DNA of 64,000 bases from positions 102,818-166,817 of the forward strand of contig PYSS01000006.1 in NCBI GenBank assembly GCA_003049465.1, written 5' to 3'. The position numbers and the translations under genes are program-made. The notes below the pieces were generated by a model. It was given only the letters and a program-made list of their open reading frames with translations, made no database searches and had not been told where the DNA came from. The number at the start of each line of letters is the position of its first letter. The stretch's first letter is position 1. The stretch comes from Magnaporthiopsis rhizophila (Eukaryota > Ascomycota > Sordariomycetes > Magnaporthales > Magnaporthaceae). Of this stretch, positions 44,046-54,648 are shown one piece after another.

Positions 44046-46598
44046 ATGGCCAGCCATAATGTGCCTGAGGCACCATCGCCTCAGCAGCCCCTGCAGCAGC
44101 TTGCTCAGCACGGTCAGCAGAGCTCGCAGCAGAGCCTGCAGAAGCCCCAGGAGCAACGTCCCAGCGGAGGATCGAGCCCAGCCGAGGACAAGAACGAGCA
44201 CCAGCACCAGCACCCGCACCAGCACCAACCCGAGGCTCGGCACCAACACGAGCCGTCAACTTCGTCGTCGCTCAGTCCTCTCCATTCCACCGACTCGACC
44301 ACCGACTCGACCACCGCCCTCACCTCCGAGACTCCCGCATCGTCGGCCGCTGCTGCAACGCCCAATCCGGCCAGCAGCAACGCTACTCCTCCCCGACGCC
44401 ACCGCATCCCAACATGGCCGCGGCTGCTGTATGACGCCAACATGCCGTCCTCCACCAAAGCCGCGAACGCCGGCAGCAGCCACGCCAACAGCCATAACCA
44501 CTTCCCCACCCGCCTCAAGAACTTCTTCCGCATCAACAGCTCGTCCGACAAGTCCGGTTCGCACACACACGACGGCTTGAACCACCACTCCAACACCCTC
44601 AAGCCCGACCACAAGTCCTCCTTCCGCCAGTCCAAGTTCTTCGCAACCGTCGGCCGCCTGCGCTCCACCACCGTCGCCAGCGAAGGCAACACCCTCGACG
44701 AGGCGCTCAGCCCTACCGCCTACGCGAACCCTTATTTCGCTCACCAGGGCCAGCCGGGCCTGCGTCATCACAATGCCGGTTCCGTGCCCCCGAGTCCGCC
44801 CGACACCCCGAGCCAGAAGGCGACCAGCAGCAAAGACGCCACCGCCGCCGCCCAAGACCGCGCAACCACGTCCACCAAGGAAGAGCTTGCGCGGAAGCTC
44901 CGCCGTGTCGCCAGCGCACCCAATGCCCAGGGTCTCTTCTCTTCTAAAGGGAAAGGCAGCGGCGAGCGCCCTGCGACGGCCGAGCTGGGCAAGGAGCCTG
45001 TTATGGTGAACAAGAACGGTAGCGCCGTTGGCCTGGTCGAGTCCCAGGCCGGAGCCGGCGGAGACACCCTGGCCGTTCTCGATGCCGACGGCCTTGGTGC
45101 TCTCCCTTCGCCTCAGGCCGCTCTTGCATTCCGCAGGACATACAGCTCCAACTCAATAAAGGTCCGCAATGTCGAGGTTGGTCCCCAGAGCTTCGACAAG
45201 ATCAAACTCATCGGCAAGGGCGATGTCGGCAAAGTATACCTGGTCAGGGAAAAGAAGAGCGCAAGGCTGTATGCCATGAAAGGTACGCAAAAAGACGGGA
45301 TCCGGGGGAAGGAAGAAAACGTGCTGCATGCTAACAATACCGGATTATGGTGAGTAGTGTTGAGCAAGAAGGAGATGATCAAGCGTAACAAGATCAAGAG
45401 GGCGCTGGCCGAGCAGGAGATTCTTGCGACCAGCAATCACCCGTTCATCGTGACGCTCTACCACTCGTTCCAGTCTGAGGACCACCTGTACCTTTGCATG
45501 GAGTACTGCAGTGGCGGCGAGTTCTTCAGGGCACTGCAGACACGTCCTGGCAAATGCATCCCCGAGGATGACGCCCGTTTCTACGCGGCCGAGGTCACCG
45601 CTGCCCTCGAGTATCTACATCTGATGGGCTTCATCTACAGGGATCTGAAGCCGGAAAGTAAGTTGCTCTTGCGATTCCCATTATCCTCGCATGGCCTCCC
45701 GCTCACCCTCGCTGCTCCTCTCTAGACATTCTCCTGCACCAGTCGGGCCATATCATGTTGTCAGACTTTGATTTGTCAAAGCAGTCGGATCCGGGCGGCA
45801 AGCCGACCATGATCATCGGCAAGAATGGTGCAAGCACGAGCTCCCTGCCTACCATCGACACGAGGTCGTGTATCGCCAACTTCCGGACCAACTCGTTCGT
45901 GGGGACTGAGGAGTACATTGCGCCCGAGGTCATCAAGGGTAGCGGCCACACTAGCGCAGTGGACTGGTGGACTCTGGGTATCTTGATTTATGAGATGCTG
46001 TACGGGACGACACCCTTCAAGGGCAAGAACCGCAACGCCACCTTTGCCAACATCCTGCGCGAGGACATACCATTCCCAGACCTCACTGGGGCGCCGCAGA
46101 TTTCAAAGTAAGCACAAGTTCTCCTGTCTGATATCCTTCCTCTCCCCCCACTTTTCGAAGCCGTCATCTGACCTCATCGACAGTCTCTGCAAATCCCTAA
46201 TCCGCAAGCTCCTGATAAAGGATGAGAACCGACGGCTGGGGGCGCGGGCAGGCGCGTCGGACATCAAGGGACACCCCTTCTTCCGGACGACGCAGTGGGC
46301 GCTGATTCGGCACATGAAGCCGCCCATCGTGCCGCATCAGGGTCGGGGCATCGATACGGTCAACTTCCGCAACGTCAAGGAGAGCGAGAGCGTCGACATC
46401 AGCGGATCCAGGGCCATGGCGCCCCGCGGAGTGCCCTTGGATAGCGAGCTGGCCACGCCCGCCGGCGAGACGCCCGTGGATCCGTTCGAGGAGTTCAACA
46501 GCGTCACTCTGCACCACGACGGCGACGAGCAGCATCAGCCACAGATATACCACGAGACACCCAGTTACAAGTCACAACCTGGTAGCAAGGGCAGGTAG
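44046..46598 (+). CDS. nrc-2: AGC-family protein kinase, NRC-2/Fpk1 type, 777 aa
   Basis: Exons are 44046-45282, 45358-45657, 45726-46107 and 46184-46598, all in phase. It is related to Neurospora NRC-2 and yeast Fpk1/2, which act in polarised growth, repression of conidiation and control of phospholipid flippases. The long disordered N-terminus is Gln/His/Ser-rich (HQHQHPHQHQ). The kinase domain begins FDKIKLIGKGDVGKVYLV; exon junctions fall in YAMK|V and LKPE|N. Catalytic loop YRDLKPENILL, then LSDFDLSKQ, where DFD replaces DFG, as in this phototropin-like subgroup. An activation-loop insert precedes NSFVGTEEYIAPEVIKGSGH. The C-terminal lobe has LIRKLLIKDENRRLGARAGA and HPFFRTTQWALI; the hydrophobic-motif region is replaced by VDISGSRAMAP. 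Confidence 0.93.
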
Positions 46599-47930
46599 GC
46601 TGTGCGGGTTGGGAGCTGGTTGTGTCGAGTGTTGTGTGGCTGGAGCACGGGGGACGACTTTAGGGAGAATTGGGGGGGTGCTGGAAGCCTGCGGAACGCC
46701 TTTTTCTCCATTCCACTCATTTATCCTTTAAAGGTACCATTTTTGGACCATCTTCTTATCTGGGGGATGGGATTGGTGACGCATCGCGAATCATTAGCAA
46801 CGCATCCTTTGCTCTTTTTCTTGTTACTTTTTATTTTTTTTTCCTAATTACGACGTGCTATATCTTTTTTTTTTTCCACACACCCTTTTTTTTCTCTCAT
46901 TCGAAGTCTCAGTACGACGCGAGCCGCCGGGCTTTTCGCACAGGGTCAAGTGTGTTCATGGAACAAGGACAGTTTTCTTTCTGCAAAGGGTCCGTGTTTT
47001 TGATGCTCCACGGTCTTTGAGTACGTACTTTTCCGATTATGCTTTTCTCCGCCACGGGGCTCGTTTTTTGTGAACACAAAGCCAAGCGGCAAAGGGGCCG
47101 TGGAGACGGGAAGCTATTGCTGGGATGCGGATGCGGCGGGTTCATCACTGAGCAGCGGAGGCAATGTCGAGAGTTGTTGTAAACGAAGGGCTTGAAGAAG
47201 GAAAAAGAAAAGAAAAGGAAAAAGTGATATCACATTTGGTGTTGTCGTGGCTCATATCTGTCTGCCTTGCCTGCTCATTTTTTGTCATTCGGCTTCATCT
47301 CTATTTCAGTTTGTGTCCTATACTCACATCACATATGGGGGTTCGTTTGTACTGGCGTCGGGGTGGTTTCTCCCATTGCTCGTCTCCGTCCTGATACAAT
47401 TGTCTTTTTTCTACCCTTCCCGTCTCGGAATTTGTTCATATGTGTCCGTTCTGTGATCGTTCAACGGGTTTACTCGACCGGTACGAACAAAACGGGCAGA
47501 CAGAGAGACAGATATGAGAGATACCAAGATGGCAATATTGTGCGATTCCATTCAAACCTAATTGGAAATCTTCATCAAAACTTGGGTGAAATAAAAAGGT
47601 GAATGCGGTGCCGCTCAGGGGCAACTGCTCACGATTGGTCGGAGCGCATTGTGGGGCAGACAAACCCGCCTGGAGCTCTGGGTGACGATGGGGGAGCCCC
47701 GCGATAGCCACGACTTGCGCTCATCTCACGATAGCAACCCCCAGAGCCAGAGGTGCTAAAGAAACGAGCCATCCCTGGTCCTGACATTGAACTTGGTGCC
47801 AAATCTATCAGCAGCGATTTCTTTGCGCTGTCCAGTAGGGCAGCCGAAAGAAAAAAAGAAAGTATCAGGAGCCGGGCTGCCGCTGCATGAGAGCAGCCCC
47901 CCCAAGCGACCTCCCCGGAAACACACCAAT
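46599..47930. other. T-rich intergenic region
   Basis: The first 450 bases are T-rich (runs near 46828-46842 and 46866-46876) and probably hold the 3' UTR of the kinase. No coding frame is supported before the Dad3 gene. Confidence 0.5.
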
Positions 47931-48417
47931 ATGGATCACCATCACCACCACCAGAGCGGCGCTTCGTCAGACGAGATGAGCCCGCTGGAGCAGGAGGTGC
48001 TGGACGAGTATGAGCGGCTGGCCGAGAACATGAAAAAGGTGCGTTTCGTTTGAGTTTCTACTTCTTTTCCTAGGTTTATCGTGCAAAAAAAAAAAAAAAA
48101 AGGAGAACGAACCCCCCTCGGTCGAGTTTCTAGAAATGAGAAACGGGGAATATGAAAGTCTGCAAAAAAAGAAAAAGTGAAAATGGAAATGAAAATTAAA
48201 CACGGAATTACCACAGCTCGCCTTAACACTGGACACCCTCTCCAGCGCACCGCCAATCGAGATCCTGGACGGGCTGCGCGAGCTCGAGCGCAAGACCAGC
48301 CTCGTCTTCACGCTGCTCAAGGCCAGCGTCTACAGCATCGTGCTGCAGCAGGAGATCGATTGGGGCGACCAGGCCGGGGCCGGGGCGGGGGACGAGGGCG
48401 ACTATGACGAACAATAA
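47931..48417 (+). CDS. DAD3: DASH complex subunit Dad3, 102 aa
   Basis: Exons are 47931-48038 and 48217-48417 (donor GTGCGT, acceptor CACAG, 178-base intron). Dad3 belongs to the DASH/Dam1 complex, which forms rings around spindle microtubules and links them to kinetochores in fungi. Hallmarks are SPLEQEVLDEYERLAENMKK, then after the junction LALTLDTLSSAPPIEILDGL and LRELERKTSLVFTLLKASVY with SIVLQQEIDWGD. The N-terminus has a natural run of five His (MDHHHHHQ), and the C-terminus is Gly/Asp-rich. It converges with uS5m, with 139 bases between stop codons. Confidence 0.9.
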
Positions 48418-48556
48418 TAGAAGCACGACGTGGTTTACAGGGCTGCATTTTTCTACGGAGGCACGGGATCGGAAACAGCGAGGGAAGGCTTTCTTTTTTT
48501 TTTTTTTTTTTTGTTTTTTTCTAGAGCAAGAAGCAACCACCAGGTTGGATCAACGA
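48418..48556. other. Short convergent spacer with poly(T)
   Basis: Only 139 bases separate the Dad3 and uS5m stop codons. A T19 run near 48494-48512 occupies part of it, so the two transcripts' 3' ends probably overlap or abut. Confidence 0.7.
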
Positions 48557-50002
48557 TCAATACACGGCTCCCCCGTAGTAGACCTTCCTCACGTCCACCA
48601 TCTTCCGCCCCCTCCCTATGGCGATGGCCTCGGGGTCGACCTGCTCCGTCAGGCACTTTAGGGTGGCCTTGACCGTGTTCATGGGACACCTGGACCGCGG
48701 GATGCGCGCCGAGAGGTCCTTGATCCCGGCCAGACGACAAATCTCAAATATCCTGTGAGACACACGGAGGCCGAATCCTGTGACCAAAGAAAAAAGCATG
48801 TCAGCAAGGGGTGCGTGGGTGATTTTGCCAGCAAAAAAGGAGAGATAGAGCAACCAACCTGGCGGGCGAGAAAACATCTGCACAATGGTGCCCGAAACCT
48901 TGGCCTCGGCCTTGCCAAAGATGGTGCGGTTCTCGTACCTGCGGATGGGCATCATGTTCTTGATGGCCTGCAGGCGCGACTTTGTGCGGGCCGTCATGAG
49001 CTCGGTCGACTTGGCCTCGCCCAGGCCGATGCGACCGTTGTTGTTGCCGACGAGGCACATGACGTGCCAGCTCTGGATCTTGCCGAGCCTCGTCTGGTTG
49101 ACGACGGAGCGCTGGACCAGGAACTTGGACGGCATCTCGATCATCTGCGGCACCGTCAGGCCCGTCATCTTCTTGAGCTCCTGGTAGACGCCGGCCTCGT
49201 CCATGCCGCGGTCCTCGGCGTCGCTCTGCCGCTTGTACCTGCCCGCCACCCCGGGCACCTTGTCCATGAGCGCGGGCGCCTCGGCCGAGTTGGAACCCCG
49301 TCCGCCGTCCGTCATGGACGACCGCTCGTTGAAGTACTTGAACACGTCCAGATTGGACGGCGCGTACTTGTCGATGGCCGCCGCGAGCTCGTCCTCGGAC
49401 ATGCCCTCGAGGTTTACGTCGGCCGGCACGAACCCCTGCAGCCACTCGAGAAAGTCGTCGGTGAACTCGTCGGCGCTCATGAAGCGCGCCCGCGTGTCGG
49501 GCGCCCCCTTTGGCCGCGCCCGCTTGTCGACGATGGGCATGACGGTGCTGAGGTCGTCGACGTAGCCGAGCTGGTATGGGTCGCGCCGCAGCCGGCCCTG
49601 CACCGTCAGGTCGCGCGCCGCCACCGCCGCCTCGCCCGCCCGCAGCGCCTCCATCTGCTCCGCCCCGTACGTTTCGGCGAGCTTGGCCAGGTCTCCCTCG
49701 GTGTAGTTGGGAAAGTGTTTGGCCGTGAACTCGTCGACCTTTTTGGGAGTCGTCAGCCCCATCTTTTCCGCCTGCACGCTTTTGAACCGTGGTCTCCGCC
49801 GTGCCGAGAGCGGCGCCGAGCCGTGCAGCCCCCTCCTCTGCTGCCGGCCGTCGGTTGCTGGGCCCGCTATGATGCTGCTGCTGCTGGCGCTAGGTTTTGA
49901 TGCTATTGCTGCTGCTGCCGCCGCTGCCGTCGTCGTCGGCCGTGTGTTTGCCGTGGCCAGGCATCGCCTCGAGAGCAAGCCCCTGACGGCTGCTGCGCTC
50001 AT
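48557..50002 (-). CDS. Mitochondrial ribosomal protein uS5m, 454 aa
   Basis: Exons are 50002-48859 and 48777-48557. ATG at 50002 opens an Ala/Arg-rich N-terminus (MSAAAVRGLLSRRCLATANT) suited to mitochondrial import. The S5 domain follows: QSWHVMCLVGNNNGRIGLGE, STELMTARTKSRLQAIKNMM, RTIFGKAEAKVSGTIVQMFS. Across the junction are FGLRVSHRIFEICRLAGIKD and LSARIPRSRCPMNTVKATLK. The 81-base intron (donor GTTGGT, acceptor CACAG) is a multiple of three and has no in-frame stop, so the unspliced message would encode 27 extra residues (GWLLYLSFFAGK...) inside the S5 domain. I chose the spliced form because it restores the conserved PPGFGLRVSH order. The product is part of the mitoribosomal small subunit decoding region. 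Confidence 0.9.
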   Translation of the reverse strand: MSAAAVRGLLSRRCLATANTRPTTTAAAAAAAIASKPSASSSSIIAGPATDGRQQRRGLHGSAPLSARRRPRFKSVQAEKMGLTTPKKVDEFTAKHFPNYTEGDLAKLAETYGAEQMEALRAGEAAVAARDLTVQGRLRRDPYQLGYVDDLSTVMPIVDKRARPKGAPDTRARFMSADEFTDDFLEWLQGFVPADVNLEGMSEDELAAAIDKYAPSNLDVFKYFNERSSMTDGGRGSNSAEAPALMDKVPGVAGRYKRQSDAEDRGMDEAGVYQELKKMTGLTVPQMIEMPSKFLVQRSVVNQTRLGKIQSWHVMCLVGNNNGRIGLGEAKSTELMTARTKSRLQAIKNMMPIRRYENRTIFGKAEAKVSGTIVQMFSRPPGWLLYLSFFAGKITHAPLADMLFSLVTGFGLRVSHRIFEICRLAGIKDLSARIPRSRCPMNTVKATLKCLTEQVDPEAIAIGRGRKMVDVRKVYYGGAVY

Positions 50003-50836
50003 GGTATATATGTGGGTGTGGTTGGTCTCTCGTAGGAGGACTCTCGCTCGCTCGTTTCGTGGGCTGGGCCCCGATCGGGCGGCCGCTCAGCCGGATCCGC
50101 CAAGTTCGCCCCAGGTGTAGGAAACGCAGTATAAAACGCCCGCCTTGGAGAGTTTATGTACGGACGCCCCTACCTCTCCATCGTCTAAATCCCCTCCTTC
50201 AATGGCGCCGTTGCAAGCTTGCCCGCGAAATTTTTGGAACCGCCCGAGCTCCTTGTGGAACCTTGTCAATTGGCCCCGCCGCGATTGGGTCCGCTTTGTG
50301 CAGACACGTGTAGTGTCACATGACAAATATCCCTGCCTGCCACCCTCGCCTTGTGAAACAGTGACCCTTGCAGACAGACAAGGGCGACGGGTTGCGACTC
50401 CCGCATCCCAGCGGCGGCAGTCCTGGGTCTTCCAAATTAGGACTAGCGCCTGATCTGAAACGGGCGCCTTCAGTCGATTCGATTCCGACGTCTCTGGTTT
50501 CGAACCGGCGCCTCTTCCCGCTGGACCCCCTTCGCAAATGGCCTCATCCAACTCGTGATATTTCTCAGCCTTTGTTATTTGATTTTTTGCTCTTCTCCCT
50601 TGTCGGCGCTTGTTTTCTCCCTCCTCCCCTGTCTGCGCCCTACTAATCTCTGTTACCGTGCCTCTCGGAAACCCCAACGAGTTTGTCCTGCAGCGCAGGC
50701 CAACCCAGTTTCTCGTTCCTCTCTTAATTCCCCAAGAACACGTCCGGCACGTCTTCTGATCAACCGTAAAAAGAAAAACAACCTTTTGCTCGTCGCGCCT
50801 CTTCGATACAACAAAAACAACAGCCACGATACCAAA
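50003..50836. promoter_or_regulatory. Divergent region, uS5m / membrane microprotein
   Basis: The 834 bases between two divergent starts end in a pyrimidine-rich and then A-rich leader before 50837. No specific site is assigned. A GGCGCC...GGCGCC pair near 50462-50513 forms an inverted repeat around a TTCGAA. Confidence 0.45.
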
Positions 50837-51046
50837 ATGGGTCAGTTCGACTGGTTCCTCTCCATCGGCGCGACGCCCCAGGCCGTCGCCGTTCTCAACG
50901 ACCAGCCCATCCTCTTCACCATCCTGCTCGTCGTCCTCGTCGCCGTCATCCTGCAGATCACCCTGATCTGGTACATCCACCACGCCACCCTCAAGCCCGA
51001 GCAGATGAAGAAGAAGGAGAAGAAGGGCCCCGCGGCCAAGAGATAG
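50837..51046 (+). CDS. Single-pass membrane microprotein, 69 aa
   Basis: The ATG at 50837 lies in good context (CCAAAATGG). The protein has a short N-terminal segment MGQFDWFLSIGATPQAVAVL, one strongly hydrophobic helix (ILFTILLVVLVAVILQITLI), then WYIHHATLKPEQMKKKEKKG and the end PAAKR. The basic tail suggests cytosolic orientation of the C-terminus and ER or other endomembrane residence. I do not recognise the family. The complete frame, start context, strong third-position C bias in the 5' half and genic spacing support a real gene. An A/G-rich G4-prone stretch follows 26 bases past the stop. Confidence 0.65.
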   Translation: MGQFDWFLSIGATPQAVAVLNDQPILFTILLVVLVAVILQITLIWYIHHATLKPEQMKKKEKKGPAAKR

Positions 51047-51071
51047 AGATAAAACCGGGACGATGGGAGTT

Positions 51072-51098
51072 AGGGGAGGGGAGGGGAGGGGAGGGGAA
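51072..51098 (+). repeat. (GGGGA)n, G-quadruplex-prone tract
   Basis: Five to six GGGGA units just after the microprotein stop codon provide more than four G-tracts on the mRNA strand, within its presumed 3' UTR. Confidence 0.8.
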
Positions 51099-51903
51099 GA
51101 AGGAGAGAGGACGATGACGACGACAAAAGCCTATCGGGACCACGCGGACCGGTTGGAGGGAAGGGAGAAAACACGTGGGGCACCCAGTTCAGCAACGAAC
51201 CGACACCGAACCGCTCGCCTCTCTTTCGCAAACTCTTCGACGCAAAGGAGCCTTCGCGGAAAAACTTTGGATAATACGCACCACGGTTACTCGGGGCCGC
51301 ATCCCGTGCTTGATCCAACAACTCCTGGCCAGAACAGGCTCCTCTGACATGCATCCTTCTCCTTCCCAACCCTCCCCAGCTCCTCCGATTTGGATAGTGA
51401 GCTCGAGGCATATCAGCGACTTGGCTTTGTTTTTGGTTCTTGGTGTATCTATTGTCCGCTTATCATTTTATATACACATCTTCCAACATGTCAAATACGC
51501 GCCTAGCCCGTTTCTGTGATTTGTTTCCTTCCCCATTTCCCGCGTTTATAGTATCATGGCGTCGAGGCGTGAACGGCGCCAGCGGCAATTGACCAATTGA
51601 GATGTACATCCTTTGCCATATCATCACTTGCTGGTTCACGTCTAATCGGATGGCTCTATAACTGTGACATAATATCCAGGAGGCTCCCCCGGATCTTAGC
51701 TTTGTGTAATATCCAGCAACGTAGGTATCTAGCCAGATGCTAAACCAAACCGCGATTTGTACAAGAACTATAAGCAAAATGATAGCAAAATCTTGAGCCA
51801 ACACACCTCGGGGCTTCATTTAACCCAAATCCCATACAGCACCGAGATGTCCACCACGTCGCGATTCAAGCAGCTATCGCCTCCCCTCACTCCCCGTTAT
51901 CAT
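51099..51903. other. Intergenic, no gene supported
   Basis: This convergent spacer lies between the microprotein and the minus-strand unknown gene. I see no recognised motif. Confidence 0.5.
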
Positions 51904-53595
51904 TCACTCCCAAGAAAGCTCGCCAGGTGCCGGCAGCTCTTCTGCAAGCCAACCGGAGCTCCATGAGCCGGGGTCATCATACTCCTCAGTCTGATCCTCT
52001 TCGATGGCTGCCTCGTCATGGGCCCAATCGATCTGCTGTGTTTACGTCACTTAGCACACCCGCGGTGAAAACAGGAGCACCGCGAGAAACTTACACTCGG
52101 TGCCTCTGGCCTCTGGTTGTAATAGTACAAGTAGCCCCCTGGCTCCCGCATGGAGCCGTCGGCCTCTATAGAGTCCTCGGGATAACAATGTGGTTCGTCC
52201 TCGTCAATAATATCGTTTTGGCCTGGCTCCTCGGCGTCTTGCCAGTCGTGGTATATACCATAATCGTTCGAATCGGCCTCTTCTGCCTGGTAGTCATCAA
52301 CAGATGCCTCGCTCTGATTCCCATACTCAAGGCGTTCAGGGCTTGGGTCTTCGGGCTCAGGGGCGATTGTATTGGATGACGCTAGAGATCGCGGTGTTTT
52401 TCTGAAAGAAATGCTGCTTTGAAGGATCGGCCATAACTTTTGTCCAATGTGGTCTGTAATGTCGGTGACGGGCGCGCTAGTGTCTGGTGTAGCTGCGAGC
52501 CGACTATTGGGTTCGTTGTCTTGACCCTCCCCCTGGGGGCTCGGCTCGGCCAGCTGTTCAACCCTGTGCCTCAGACCCGGCGATTGGGCAGTGGTTGCGA
52601 GGCGCCCTAGAACCGAGCTGATGCGTTGGAGTGAAGGGGCATGGTCGATGATCGACTGCGGCTATCATGTCAGAGCTCAATGTCCAGAATGCGCAAGGGA
52701 ATGCGGCTTGGCGAGGACCGAACCTGGAGATACCACATGTTCCACACCGCGGGGGCAATATCCAGCAAAGTGGAAGACTGGAAAGGCCGCAGCATTACGG
52801 TCCGGGGTGTTCTTTTCTTGATTCCAAGCAGAGTATAGAGCGATGCTCTGGTAAGGATTCCCACACTCTGATCGACCGTGGCTGCCGGAAGCTCAGGTTG
52901 GCGAGGTTGCAAAGCAGCTTCTAGGCTCTCTTCTTCCGTATCTCTCGCCATAGAGCGAGTAACCCGCGTGGAGCTGCGGCGTTTCTTCGGCCGAGGAGGT
53001 GGCGCCGGAGCCGTCCGCCGGGCCTTAGGCTTCTCGGGGGCGGCAAAGTCGAAGTCGAACCTGCACTCGAGCTGTCGAAGCTGAGCTCGCGGCGCGTAGT
53101 GGCACGATAGGTGCCCAGATGCTTTCGATTTGTGGCTGATGTAGAAGAGAGCTCCAGGGGCTTGCGGGTCCCCGTTCGTTTCTTGCGACGGCCTCTGGCT
53201 CCGGCTGAGTTGAATACCAAGCAAATCCCAGGCCTAGGTATTCCCCCTCACCTATAGTTAGCGTCATGGCCAGGGTTTGATGGGACCGCACGGGGAACAC
53301 GGTAGAGGCTTACGGAGCAGCGTCTGATGGCCTCAACAATCCGTCCCTCGGACCTAGCTTCCTCAGCCAAAGTGCCGCCGCTTATTGCGACTTGGACGCC
53401 GAGGCGGCAAGGGCTCGCCCGCTCAACCCACAGATTCCCCGCGATGGCTGCTATAGCGAGGCTGTCTGCGGTTGTAGCTTCTTGGTTCCAGCTATCGGGC
53501 AAGGCGAGCGTGAGGCTGCTTTCGAGGCGCAGCTTGCCGGGAAGGTTTCGAAGGCCGAGCTCGATGGTGCACATGCGCACATGTGCCTCTCTCAT
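51904..53595 (-). CDS. Unrecognised multi-exon acidic protein, at least 494 aa
   Basis: Modelled exons are 53595-53314, 53233-52724, 52655-52095 and 52035-51904, all phase zero, with donors GTAAGC, GTTCGG and GTAAGT. Together they give one open frame. The most N-terminal modelled part (CTIELGLRNLPGKLRLESSL, DSLAIAAIAGNLWVE) looks structured. A basic linker (PPPRPKKRRSSTRVTRSMAR) follows, a possible nuclear localisation signal. Then come helical segments (SIIDHAPSLQRISSVLGRLA) and a long Asp/Glu/Tyr-rich tail (DDYQAEEADSNDYGIYHDWQ, GYLYYYNQRPEAPS, TEEYDDPGSWSS) ending GELSWE. The 5' end is uncertain: the frame continues upstream of the ATG at 53595, and a GTAAGT near 53836 may end an earlier exon. 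No family is recognised. The basic/acidic layout suggests a nuclear or chromatin role, but that is a guess. Confidence 0.55.
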
Positions 53596-54648
53596 GGCAC
53601 AGAGCTGTATCTGCTGGCCTTGGTCCGCGATCGGTGCTGGCGACGGATGTGTGATCCGAGGTTGCGAAAAAGGCGGAACCTGCCACGACCCAGACGCGGC
53701 GAGGGACAGACATTGGAAAGCTCGGATTGCTTTTTGAGACGGCAAAGACGAGTGTAATAGGCCATATCCCCGCGAGAGTCCAAACAGAAAAGGTGAAGCA
53801 TTGAATCTGGTAGGTTCCAGAGCAAGCCTACTTACCACCACCTTTGAACGGCCCAGCAGTGAGTAGCAGTAGGACCTGACGGCCCGGAGGGCTGAGCTGA
53901 CGAAGCAGTGGACGCACAGGAAGCGGAAGGACCAGCTGTGCCCGGTGGAGAAAATCCCGCCATATCTCCAATGGTGTGGCCATCACCAAGGCAAATGGGG
54001 CGGCGGACCTGCCCGATCTGGTGTTGTGCACTTTGGGAAGGAGCACACCACATTTTGGGTGTGGCGCAACCGAATACGCAAATCTAGTGGGCTACTGTAC
54101 AAAAAATTCCCGCGCTTTGTGAAATCTAGGTACACAACGACTGAGAATGACATTGATGCAGCTAGGATAGAATGTGAAATGGCCCTTTGCGTGAAAGAGA
54201 GAGGTGGTATTAGTTGGCGGCCTCGATTCCTTGCCAGGGTGAGTTTGGGTGTGCCAATACATGGCGGGTAGAAGGGCAATCAATTAAAACAAGTATATCC
54301 AAGATCGCCGGGGGAATCATAGTGAAACTCCTAGGTGCCACCCATTATTTTTTCCTTTAAATCCAATCAGAAAGGGAAGACATGTGTGGCTGGATGCATG
54401 TGCTGATGCTGCTGAGAATCGCCGTGAGTCAAAAAGGGGAGACAAGAAGGTAAGAAAACAATGAGAAGAGAAATCCCGCCAGAATGCGCCCGAGCCAGGT
54501 ATAATAAACAGAGAAAGGGACGAAAAGACCAAGCGCCAGTCGCCAAAAATTTGCGGCGTGGACTTCAAAACCCTTTGCCCAGAAACCCCAATTCCATACA
54601 TAATTCATGGCCTACGTGAACCTTGAAGATATATCATTCATTTCCCAC
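53596..54648. other. Possible 5' exons of the unknown gene, and spacer
   Basis: Minus-strand frames here (for example 54053-53837, Ser/Pro/Gly-rich, ending at a GTAAGT donor) may be upstream exons of the unknown gene at 51.9-53.6 kb. I could not fix the acceptor. The rest, up to the RasGEF stop, shows nothing recognised. Confidence 0.35.
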
